Positions 1 through 6,386 of a stretch of DNA of 50,571 nucleotides are shown here, piece by piece. The stretch's first letter is position 1; the number at the start of each line of letters is the position of its first letter. The notes below the pieces were generated by a model. That model was not told where the DNA came from and made no database searches. It saw only the letters and a list, made by a program, of their open reading frames with translations. The translations under genes were made by a program, and so were the position numbers. This DNA is from Acidobacteriota bacterium (lineage in GTDB: Bacteria > Acidobacteriota > Terriglobia > Acidiferrales > UBA7541): assembly GCA_021832085.1 (NCBI GenBank), contig JAKBLM010000026.1, positions 1-50,571 of the forward strand. Direction: 5' to 3'.

Positions 1-80
1 TATGGGTTACCGGGATCTGTGGATGTTGAAGGCTGCGCTCGCAACAGATTCAACCGCCCATCAACAGAAGGTGGCGTAGA

Positions 81-299
81 ATGAACCGAACCGTCGCTCA
101 CCTCCAACGAACTCCGGGACACCTTCCGATCCACTTGGCACGGGTGTATGGGGAGCGGAAGCGGAATTTTGTGGGCCAGCACTTCTGGGCGCGAGGGTAC
201 TTCGTGTCCACGGTAGGCCGGGATGAGGCGGCGGTGCGCGAGTACATTCGGAGGCAGGAGGAAGAGGACAAGCGGCTGGATCAGATGGGGCTTTGGTGA
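81..299 (+). pseudogene. IS200/IS605-family TnpA transposase, C-terminal remnant
   Basis: The 72-codon frame carries the typical C-terminal part of IS200-type Y1 transposases: HLARVYGERKRNF, then GQHFWARGYFVSTVG, then an acidic/basic tail ending LDQMGLW. The family is about 130-150 residues, so the half with the HUH motif is missing. A stop lies in frame upstream at 27-29, so this is not only cut by the window edge. The first ~12 residues look like out-of-frame sequence, which suggests a frameshift. Three hairpins follow directly, as expected for an IS right end. It is almost certainly inactive. Confidence 0.75.
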
Positions 300-300
300 C

Positions 301-402
301 GGGCCACCATCTCGGTGGCCCGAGCAAGGCGGGGCCGCGTTAGCGACCCCGAATAGCCGCTTTGAGCGGCTCACATCCTAAAGCCCCCGGCTTTGCCGGG
401 GG
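301..402. repeat. Three consecutive hairpins, probable IS200/IS605 right end
   Basis: Directly after the transposase stop are GGGCCACC/GGTGGCCC (301-308 with 314-321), AGCCGCT/AGCGGCT (355-361 with 365-371) and CCCCCGGC-TTT-GCCGGGGG (384-391 with 395-402). Subterminal imperfect palindromes are the cleavage-recognition structures of IS200/IS605 elements. Restriction-methylase-like coding sequence resumes within a few bases of the last hairpin, so the element boundary is probably near 402-408. Confidence 0.55.
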
Positions 403-712
403 ATACTTACCCGGGCTGTTGAACTCAAGGGTTGTTGAGTTTTGGCTGAAGCACCGCGGAAAAATGCAGGGATACCAATTCCAAATAGACAAGGCCCCGC
501 TTCTCAGCATCCCCTTAATTGCACCCGCTGAGCGACAGCAGGCCAAGATAGCAAAGCTGGTGAGTTGCATCCTCGAATCGAAAGGGCGAGGGGAAAGCAC
601 GGACACAACGAGGACGGAAGCAGAGATCGATCAGGTCGTCTACGATCTCTACGGACTGACGCAAGAAGAAATCGTTGCCGTCGAGCGTTCGACGGCCTTG
701 CAGCGATTATGA
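398..712 (+). pseudogene. Type II restriction-modification methylase/specificity protein, C-terminal fragment
   Basis: The last ~100 codons resemble the C-terminus of Eco57I/TaqI-like N6-adenine methylase-restriction proteins. They read GLLNSRVVEFWLKHRGKMQG, a Q-x-Q-I-D-K-x-P-L-L segment, IPLIAP, and a final block EAEIDQVVYDLYGLTQEEI. This family tail contacts DNA in the TaqI-like specificity domain. The catalytic NPPY part is absent; the sequence upstream is the IS200-like end. It is therefore the 3' stub of a gene broken by the insertion, or a cargo remnant in the leftmost cassette. Function is presumably lost. Confidence 0.65.
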
Positions 713-1052
713 AGTCTGGGTCACTCGTAGCAATGTCTCCGACTTACTTCGAAATCATGCGGACTGCAGGCTTCCGGAGGGCTTGTGTGTCACGGCAATC
801 TGGAAGGGTATCTATGCGTTGAATCCCCGCTTGGTGGGCGGCTGTCAGCCGTTGCGGATATCAGCGTTTCTGGATCGAGCCGCTTGGAAAATGGAGCATG
901 TGCACGTTGTTTGTTCATGGGGGAATATGCTCTGAGGTCGTGATCGCGTCTCCAGCCTGATTCCTGCGTTTTGCTGCATCTCTACGGATTTCATTTCGGG
1001 CGTTGCGATGAGGGAGTTTATACCCAGTGGCTCTTTCTCGTTCCCGGGAGGC
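713..1052. other. No gene recognised (340 bp)
   Basis: Reading both strands I see no convincing coding sequence, RNA gene or promoter here. Short open frames overlap in several phases and have no recognisable motif. It is probably decayed cassette sequence between the methylase stub and the first att-like module. Confidence 0.5.
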
Positions 1053-1166
1053 GGGACACAATTCTACGGACATTTACGGACAATTGAGGAAGGTGTGGAA
1101 GGCTCTTTTGGGCCGTAAGCGACACCAAAGAAAGCACTTGGATTTAATCCGAAAAAATTGTTAATC
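1053..1166 (+). repeat. att-like module copy 1 (arm; tRNA half mostly lost)
   Basis: This copy of the conserved arm has ACGGACA twice with a 10 bp period, then the GGGCCGTAAGCGACACC block. It reaches the anticodon-loop core TTGTTAA at 1159-1165. The remaining tRNA half found in the other three copies is not present; divergent sequence follows and runs into the RES toxin gene. The break lies at the anticodon-loop TGTTAA, which suggests the strand-exchange region, or else a later deletion. Confidence 0.75.
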
Positions 1167-1181
1167 CGTGGGACACGGGCC

Positions 1182-1790
1182 CTAGTCGATCAAACCAAAC
1201 CCATACGTATCCAGGAGATTAGCGAGCAAGTGAGTGTGTTTCGGGTCCATTAAAGAGCCCGCTTTCTTTACCTGAAAAACATCATGAGGAAGGTCGAAGA
1301 GGGCACATGCACGCCGAGCAAGGTCGTGACGGGCAGGGTAGAGAATTCCTGCGGGGTGTGCTGGATGACCGCGGAGGGCTACCGACCAGGACTGCGCTAC
1401 GGCATGGCAACCAGTCAACAAGCGGCCGTCTGCCCCGACGCGAGCCAAACCACCGGTGTTCGCGAGGTCGATGAGAATCAAAGAAGTCGTTGTAGTGAGG
1501 TAAGCCAAGTGGCGCTCCTTGAGCACCTTTCGTGTGACGACGATTGTTCCTGTCAACTGGCCGAATGTCTCAATGAATGCACAGTATTCGTCGAGACCTA
1601 GATAAAGCACACCGTAGGAGTTGTCGGGTGCGTCAAAGCGGTTTCTGCCTGTTTTTCCGAAGAAAATCGGATCCTGTCCTTTCCTATGGATCCGAGAAAG
1701 AGTCTGACCTGCCTGCAATGTGAAAAGTAAAGGTGACCTGGTGGCGAGGTCGCCGGGCGGTCCGGGATGATCGTCGGAAGAACCCGTCAC
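1182..1790 (-). CDS. RES-domain toxin (probable NAD+-degrading)
   Basis: The 202-residue protein has the features that name the RES domain: an Arg in LSRIHRKG (about R33), a Glu in YCAFIETFG (about E74) and a Ser in AQSWSVAL (about S134). RES toxins of the Xre-RES type II systems consume NAD+ in the cytoplasm. The start overlaps the stop of the upstream antitoxin gene by 4 bp (1787-1790), the usual antitoxin-then-toxin order. Its 3' end abuts att-like copy 1, so the pair exactly fills the unit between copies 1 and 2. Catalytic activity is inferred from the family. Confidence 0.8.
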   Translation of the reverse strand: MTGSSDDHPGPPGDLATRSPLLFTLQAGQTLSRIHRKGQDPIFFGKTGRNRFDAPDNSYGVLYLGLDEYCAFIETFGQLTGTIVVTRKVLKERHLAYLTTTTSLILIDLANTGGLARVGADGRLLTGCHAVAQSWSVALRGHPAHPAGILYPARHDLARRACALFDLPHDVFQVKKAGSLMDPKHTHLLANLLDTYGFGLID

Positions 1791-2692
1791 GCGGCACCGT
1801 GCTCGGCATAACTCCGGGCCGCTTCGAGTACGCGATCCGATTCTCCGGAGCGAAGCATCTCGAGAGGGCTACGATTCTCCAATCGGTCATTCAGATTGAT
1901 GAAAAATGCCAATTGCATCCACGGGTCGTAGTCGCGCAACGCATCAAGCACTTCCTCTAGATGAGGCAAGGTAGCCCCTCCCTCGAACTGCCAGACGGGG
2001 TAGACGTAGCCGCGTTTTCCGCGCTTTAGTCCAATCAATCGGCCCCTACGGCGCCGTTTGTCAACGGCTTGGCGCGACAAGCCCAAAAGGTTGGCGACTT
2101 CTTCTGCTCTGAGCACACCACCAGACTGCTCAAGAAGCTTGCGCTGCTGTTCGACTCCGCGTAGTCGTGCTGTGGCCAGGGGATCTTCAACAGCTAGATG
2201 CGTAGCGACGGTTGACGCGGTCAAAGCTTCAAGGAGAACCATATAATCGGAGGGGGCTGAGCTCGCTTCGTCGATCCGTTCTTTCGGCAGCTCTTCTTCG
2301 AATTCTACTAACGCGTTGAGCGCTCGAGAGACAAAGATAGGGTGTTTACTTTTCTCAATTGCACTGAGTCTCTTTTTGAGGAGCTGTCCACAGCTCTGGG
2401 ATGTCTTGAACTCGAAGACAAACGTGAGGCCAAGGACCTCGGCTTTCACGTCAAATCCGGCTAGATCCAATCTTAATTCCTGTCCCGCAAACTCACACGA
2501 CAAAAGATTGTTCTCGAAACTAAGCCGCACATCTTGTTTCCAAGGGGATCGCATGATGAGGCGATTCTCTGATCGCGCTGGTTTCGAGAAGCGAATGTCT
2601 GAGGGGAAATCTCGACGATGTCTCCAATCGGAGAATGCCTTACGAATCTCCTCGACAGACTTTGGTCGAATCGTGATTGGCTCAGCGGTCAT
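1787..2692 (-). CDS. Xre/MbcA/ParS-type antitoxin with long N-terminal extension
   Basis: A protein of 301 residues. Residues 194-222 form a helix-turn-helix (RAEEVANLLGLSRQAVDKRR). Residues 254-300 match the ParS/MbcA toxin-binding tail (DPWMQLAFF, RSPLEMLRSGE, AARSYAEHG). Family members are usually about 120-150 residues, so the first ~190 residues, with an acidic beta-rich part and no motif I recognise, are an unusual addition. It is co-transcribed with the RES toxin and expected to neutralise it and repress the promoter. A palindrome flanks that promoter at 2703-2749. The domain call is firm for the C-terminal half only. Confidence 0.72.
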   Translation of the reverse strand: MTAEPITIRPKSVEEIRKAFSDWRHRRDFPSDIRFSKPARSENRLIMRSPWKQDVRLSFENNLLSCEFAGQELRLDLAGFDVKAEVLGLTFVFEFKTSQSCGQLLKKRLSAIEKSKHPIFVSRALNALVEFEEELPKERIDEASSAPSDYMVLLEALTASTVATHLAVEDPLATARLRGVEQQRKLLEQSGGVLRAEEVANLLGLSRQAVDKRRRRGRLIGLKRGKRGYVYPVWQFEGGATLPHLEEVLDALRDYDPWMQLAFFINLNDRLENRSPLEMLRSGESDRVLEAARSYAEHGAA

Positions 2693-2702
2693 TAAAGATC
2701 CT

Positions 2703-2749
2703 TGGTTGACAAAATAAGTATATAGAAAGGCAATTTATTTCGTCAACCA
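2703..2749 (-). promoter_or_regulatory. Promoter flanked by palindromic operator of the Xre-RES pair
   Basis: On the minus strand TTGACG (2741-2746) and TATATA (2719-2724) are 16 bp apart, a fair sigma70 promoter. Its ends are framed by an 8 bp perfect inverted repeat TGGTTGAC/GTCAACCA (2703-2710 and 2742-2749; 31 bp between arms). The AT-rich block is unlike the surroundings. This is the expected position for an autoregulatory antitoxin operator; the binding itself is inferred. Confidence 0.6.
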
Positions 2750-2756
2750 GGCGGAC

Positions 2757-2901
2757 CACAGTCTACGGACATTTACGGACAACTGAGGAAGGTTTGGAAG
2801 GCTCTCTTTGGCCGTAAGCGACACCAGAGAAAGCACTTGGAGTTTACCCCAAAAATCTGTTAACCGAAAAGTTGCTAGTTCGAATCTAGCCCGGGGAGCC
2901 A
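2757..2901 (+). repeat. att-like module copy 2 with tRNA-Asn(GTT) 3' half
   Basis: The arm (2763-2856) is followed by 45 nt that fold as the 3' half of a tRNA-Asn (2857-2901). The parts are anticodon loop CTGTTAA, stem CCGAA, variable loop AAGTT, T-arm GCTAG-TTCGAAT-CTAGC, acceptor CCGGGGA, discriminator G and CCA. No tRNA 5' half precedes it. Such half-tRNA repeats are the usual attR product of tyrosine-recombinase integration into a tRNA gene. Confidence 0.82.
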
Positions 2902-2985
2902 AATTAGACTAAAAGCCCGCAAGGTCCAAGTAGAGCCCCTCGACCAGGTGCGCCAAACCCGTGATTAGCCGCATTATCGACCTCT

Positions 2986-3015
2986 CTGACGGCGCAACTT
3001 CGGGGGATTTATAAT
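2986..3015 (+). promoter_or_regulatory. Promoter giving a probable leaderless DUF1697 mRNA
   Basis: A CTGACG hexamer (2986-2991) is followed after 18 bp by a perfect TATAAT (3010-3015). The ATG of the DUF1697 gene begins 7 bp after this -10 box, so transcription should start at or next to the start codon, and no Shine-Dalgarno sequence fits. Confidence 0.6.
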
Positions 3016-3021
3016 TCTGCT

Positions 3022-3561
3022 ATGGCTCTCGTCGTTTTCCTCCGGGGTGTCAATGTCGGCGGACACAGGACTTTTCGTCCGAGCATCCTCGCAAGAGAAA
3101 TGAGCAAATATGATGTCGTGAACGTGGGCGCCGCAGGCACATTTGTCGTTCGCAAGCCTGAACCTCGGAAGAAGTTCCGCGCTGCACTGCTCCGGAAGCT
3201 GCCATTCGAAGCGGAGGTTGTTCTCTGTGAAGGTCGCGACGTTATCAGCTTGGAGACGGAGAACCCGTTTGGGGCTGAGCCGTCGCGCCCTGACATTGTT
3301 CGATTCGTGAGCATCCTGTCGAAAGCCGGCCGCGTCCGACCCTCCATTCCAATCGAACTTCCTCCGGACGGGGAGTGGTTCTTGCGGGTCGTCGCGGTGA
3401 AGAACCGCTTCGTCTTCGGTGTGTATCGCCGTCACATGAAAACGATCAGCTATCTCGGCCAGATCGACAAACTGTTCGGTGTCCCGGCGACGACGCGGAA
3501 TTGGAACACAATCATTGCGGTCGTGCGCATTTTGAAGGTCCGGGACAAGAAAGAGTGCTGA
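3022..3561 (+). CDS. DUF1697 domain protein
   Basis: A protein of 179 residues opening with the family signature LVVFLRGVNVGG, followed by NVGAAGTFVVR near residue 35-45 and a basic C-terminal half. DUF1697 proteins are small cytoplasmic proteins of unknown function, common in soil bacteria and often carried on mobile DNA. It is the only gene between att-like copies 2 and 3, lies on the plus strand opposite to the neighbouring cargo, and has its own TATAAT promoter. An 8 bp stem-loop follows it. I cannot assign a biochemical role. Confidence 0.8.
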   Translation: MALVVFLRGVNVGGHRTFRPSILAREMSKYDVVNVGAAGTFVVRKPEPRKKFRAALLRKLPFEAEVVLCEGRDVISLETENPFGAEPSRPDIVRFVSILSKAGRVRPSIPIELPPDGEWFLRVVAVKNRFVFGVYRRHMKTISYLGQIDKLFGVPATTRNWNTIIAVVRILKVRDKKEC

Positions 3562-3615
3562 CGTGGTCCACCGCCGAGTCCGCGAAAGCGCAGGTGACCG
3601 AGCTGAGCATTTAGG

Positions 3616-3647
3616 GCGAGGATGAAATGCCGCCTGTCCATCCTCGC
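3616..3647 (+). terminator. Possible stem-loop terminator after the DUF1697 gene
   Basis: GCGAGGAT (3616-3623) and ATCCTCGC (3640-3647) form a perfect 8 bp stem with a 16 nt loop, 55 bp after the stop codon. There is no U-run, so it may be only a 3'-end stabiliser. Confidence 0.35.
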
Positions 3648-3776
3648 GCCCACCTTCCTCCCGGAACTAACACTCCGGCCGAAGCGCGGTGAACCGCTCC
3701 TCGTCACTGGCAAGTGTCTTTGATCCGTCCCTGCCTCTTGGCAGACGATCTCATGACACCAGCCGATCCTGAAGTG

Positions 3777-3923
3777 ACACAATTCTACGGACAATTACGG
3801 ACAATTGAGGAAGGTTTGGAAGGCTCCTTTGGGCCGTAAGCGACACCAAAAAAAGCACTTGGAGTTTACCCTAAAAACCTGTTAACCGAAATGTTGGAGG
3901 TTCGAATCCTCCCCGGGGAGCCA
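3777..3923 (+). repeat. att-like module copy 3 with variant tRNA-Asn(GTT) 3' half
   Basis: Arm from about 3780, tRNA half 3879-3923. The anticodon loop, stem and acceptor are the same as in copies 2 and 4. The T-stem is GGAGG/CCTCC instead of GCTAG/CTAGC, changed on both sides so that pairing is kept. This implies descent from a different, functional tRNA-Asn gene, for example in another host. Confidence 0.82.
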
Positions 3924-3957
3924 TACTACCGAAGCACTCGTTATCTCTAAAGCCGCC

Positions 3958-4203
3958 TCATGAAAAGAGTTCATTGGCGAGGGCGGACGGGTCCATTTCC
4001 AAATAGGAGGCAACATCGGCGAGGACCGCGCTCAGTGTGCCGATTTTGAGTGGGTTGTGGGTGGGAATGGTGATGTGGTGTTCCGTCCCTCGAATTTTGC
4101 TGGTGAGTCGCAGATGGCTGCCTGTCTGCCGTGTCACTTCGTAGCCATACTGTCGAAGCGAACGAGCGAGCTGCTGACCGCTCAAATCGCGCGGCAGCCT
4201 CAA
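3958..4203 (-). CDS. hicA: HicA family mRNA-interferase toxin
   Basis: An 81-residue protein with the HicA (YcfA) fold signature: LSGQQLARSLRQYGYEVTRQ, the catalytic His in TGSHLRL (residues ~31-37), and a closing strand around HHITIPTHNPLKIGTL. HicA cleaves mRNA by a double-stranded-RNA-binding-like fold. Its start overlaps the end of the hicB gene by 4 bp (4200-4203), so the order is antitoxin first, the reverse of the E. coli arrangement. It is cargo of the cassette between att-like copies 3 and 4. Confidence 0.88.
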   Translation of the reverse strand: MRLPRDLSGQQLARSLRQYGYEVTRQTGSHLRLTSKIRGTEHHITIPTHNPLKIGTLSAVLADVASYLEMDPSALANELFS

Positions 4204-4418
4204 ACGGGAATGACCTCATCTTTGACAAGGTGAAGACGGATCACGCTCGGTCGGTCCGCTTCGTCAAAGTGGCAGCGGACGGCGTCTTGCGCGGCGGCCT
4301 TCAATTCCTCTAGCGTTTCCGCCTGCGTGAATATGGCATGGCCCAGGGCCCTCGCTTCATAGCCGCCCTCGGGCGATTCCTGCACGGCAAACACAATCTC
4401 AGTTTCGGACATTGGCAT
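4200..4418 (-). CDS. hicB: HicB family antitoxin, short form
   Basis: About 72 residues from the ATG at 4416-4418; a second ATG lies 6 bp later. It has the HicB strand-turn pattern: EIVFAVQESPEGGYEARALG, then TLEELKAAAQDAVRCHFDE. It ends KDEVIPV without the DNA-binding domain found in longer HicB proteins, so it may neutralise HicA but need not repress. A longer open frame continues upstream to 4556, but a TATAAT at minus-strand positions 4432-4437 lies inside that extension and supports the shorter protein. Such short forms are often misnamed 2-oxoisovalerate dehydrogenase. Confidence 0.82.
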   Translation of the reverse strand: MPMSETEIVFAVQESPEGGYEARALGHAIFTQAETLEELKAAAQDAVRCHFDEADRPSVIRLHLVKDEVIPV

Positions 4419-4542
4419 GACTCTGGCAGAGATTATAACGCGAGGCAACCATCTTCTGAGCACCTCTAGCAGACGAAAGTGGAATCCTCCGGACCAATTC
4501 GCTAATCGAAGCAAATTTCGATTCTCGTTTTCCGCCGACCTG

Positions 4543-4685
4543 AATTTTACGGACAATTACGGACAATTGAGGAAAGTTTTGGAGGCTCCCTTGGGCCGTA
4601 AGCGACACCAAAGAAAGCACTTGGATTTTATCCTGAAAATCTGTTAACCGAAGGGTTGCTAGTTCGAATCTAGCCCGGGGAGCCA
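4543..4685 (+). repeat. att-like module copy 4, right end of the cassette array
   Basis: Arm from about 4545, tRNA-Asn 3' half 4641-4685 (CTGTTAA, CCGAA, GGGTT, GCTAG-TTCGAAT-CTAGC, CCGGGGA, G, CCA). No further copy is visible to the right, so this is probably the junction with the original chromosome. The 5' half of a tRNA is again missing: the bases before CTGTTAA cannot pair with CCGAA. Confidence 0.82.
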
Positions 4686-5010
4686 AACCGTTTAGCGCCA
4701 TTCGTTTACCGGAGCTCAATTTTTCCTGCCTTAGGAATGTAACACTGCCTTAGGGATTCTTGGAGGGGCTCGACTGGGCCCTCACGAAAGCCCAATGTGT
4801 TCAACAGACTGTGAGGGAAAAGGGACAGAGCATTCGGTTTTGCGACGAATTGCCGGTACGGCGTCCTAAGTTCGGTCCTGGGATTCAATCTGGTGGTTGC
4901 GAGATACGCAAAACAACTTGGCTTTCGGCACAGCTGAGCATTACAAGCCGCTCGTCTCACAGAGTTTTTGCGCGCGAGCTCTCGCTAGCCTTGGCCGCCA
5001 ATCTAAAACT
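4686..5010. other. No gene recognised (325 bp)
   Basis: I see nothing convincing except a 7 bp inverted repeat CCCTCAC/GTGAGGG (about 4780-4786 and 4811-4817). An 84-codon minus-strand frame (4706-4960) has no recognisable motif. This is likely the ancestral spacer downstream of the tRNA-Asn gene. Confidence 0.45.
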
Positions 5011-5409
5011 TCATGAGCGCAATGGAGGAGAGAGCCGCCGAATACGTTCGATTGCCAGGCGGCTTGCCCGGCGGACTCTTAAGGGACCCGAAACCGAAGC
5101 GCGCTCGAGCGCCGGCAGGGCGAGAGGATCACCAACTTTGCCCAGCGCTTCAGCGGCTGCTTCCGCGAGAAAGCCATCGTGGCTCGTTTCCAACACGAAG
5201 ATGAGATCCGCCACGGCCGAAGCTTCTTGACGCTCGCCCAGAATCCACGCCGCGCGCACGGCCGTTTCCGGCTCCGGATGACGCAGTGCGGACCGGAGCT
5301 TCTCTACAAAAGGCTTGGCGTCCTCTTCGGCCAGACGAGCGCCGCAATGGGGGCACGTCTCCTGCCCTGGTGGGATCTCCTTCCAACATTTTGGACAAAA
5401 GAACGTCAT
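5011..5409 (-). CDS. Zinc-ribbon protein with HEAT repeats
   Basis: From the ATG at 5407-5409 the protein has 132 residues. It opens with a two-knuckle zinc ribbon (FFCPKCWKEIPPG, TCPHCG), then about 100 residues of HEAT-like alpha repeats (VRAAWILGERQ, EAAAEALGKVGDPLALPALE). These are scaffold or protein-protein interaction features; no catalytic motif is visible. A longer frame extends upstream to 5478, but GAGG lies 10 bp before the chosen ATG and the extra residues look unrelated. Possibly related in role to the HEAT protein at 13423-14460. Confidence 0.65.
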   Translation of the reverse strand: MTFFCPKCWKEIPPGQETCPHCGARLAEEDAKPFVEKLRSALRHPEPETAVRAAWILGERQEASAVADLIFVLETSHDGFLAEAAAEALGKVGDPLALPALERASVSGPLRVRRASRLAIERIRRLSPPLRS

Positions 5410-5529
5410 TGATATTTTTGCCTCGTCATCATCGCCACGCAGAGTGCAGCCTTGCTCGGCGCTCTGGCTCACGCTCACACGCGGAGAGCACGCTGGTGCT
5501 CATCACCACCCGCGCAAATCCCAATCCTG

Positions 5530-6258
5530 TCACCCGCGGGCCAGGAATAGAACACCCGCCACGACGAGAACGCCTTCGATGATTGCAACGAACAGTCTTT
5601 CCGGCAAACGATCGACAACGCGCTTGCCTACATATGAGCCCAGAACCATCATCGGCCCGAGCGCAAGACCAATCACCACGTCTGACCATGTCAGGATCGC
5701 CGTCTGCCGGTACGCAACCAGCTTGGTCACATGCATGACAACTGCCGAAAACGCCTCTGTGCCGATGTAAGCGCCTTTGGTCAGACCGTACGCGAGAAAA
5801 AACGGCGCTACAATCGGCCCGACGCTACCCACAAGCGCAGAGAGGAAACTACCTCCTGCACCGATTCCGGCAAACGCGGCGACCGGGAAACGTCCTGTTC
5901 GCCTGGGCCGCACATGACGCCACATGACCACAAAGAGCAAGAATCCTCCGATGAGCCGGGTCAATCCGGACAAGGGAGCTTTGGCAAACAGGTACCCGCC
6001 GAGCAGGGCAAGAGGTACAGCTCCTATCGCGAACCAGCCGACGACGCGCCACGCCAAATTTTGCCGGTTGAACCATACGCGGCTGCCGTTGCCGATCAAC
6101 TGCGCAACTGTGAGAATGGGCACGGCCTCGCGAACTCCGAATACGGCCACCAATGCCGGGAGCAGTATCGCCGCTCCGCCAAACCCCGTCACAGCTGCCA
6201 GGGTCGAGGCCGCTAGCGCTATCGTGCCGAGAAAAAACCACTGGAAGATGCCGGTCAT
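5530..6258 (-). CDS. TSUP (TauE/SafE) family membrane transporter
   Basis: About 242 residues, strongly hydrophobic with 7-8 predicted membrane spans. It carries the two half-repeats typical of TSUP proteins: AVTGFGGAAILLPAL near the N-terminus and a second GxGG motif at IGAGGSFLSALVGSVGP in the middle. TSUP members export sulfite, sulfonates or other small anions at the inner membrane; the substrate here cannot be read from sequence. It is next to a fluoride-riboswitch-controlled gene group, but I see no riboswitch before this gene. The ATG at 6256-6258 is preferred to a TTG at 6270. Confidence 0.82.
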   Translation of the reverse strand: MTGIFQWFFLGTIALAASTLAAVTGFGGAAILLPALVAVFGVREAVPILTVAQLIGNGSRVWFNRQNLAWRVVGWFAIGAVPLALLGGYLFAKAPLSGLTRLIGGFLLFVVMWRHVRPRRTGRFPVAAFAGIGAGGSFLSALVGSVGPIVAPFFLAYGLTKGAYIGTEAFSAVVMHVTKLVAYRQTAILTWSDVVIGLALGPMMVLGSYVGKRVVDRLPERLFVAIIEGVLVVAGVLFLARG

Positions 6259-6386
6259 GCTTCCGGGCAATCCCTACCTCGCAGAAGTCTCCCATTAGAC
6301 CGGGGCCGTCCACCGAATAAGCTGCCTTAGAGCGAAGAATGCACCCGGAGCGTTTGAAGCTCAAGGCTTGCTCAGTTTAGGGCGGT

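Noticed and set aside
2857..2901. Complete tRNA-Asn gene at an att-like copy
   Set aside because: Only the anticodon loop and 3' half are present; the bases before the loop cannot form the anticodon stem, D-arm or acceptor 5' strand. The same holds at 3879 and 4641.
4399..4719. Minus-strand frame containing the RFELATL string across att-like copy 4
   Set aside because: The RFELAT-type peptide is the well-known antisense reading of a tRNA T-arm; the frame overlaps hicB and the att module and is not a gene.
4706..4960. 84-codon minus-strand ORF right of the cassette array
   Set aside because: No ribosome site, no recognisable motif and a mixed composition; left as unannotated spacer.
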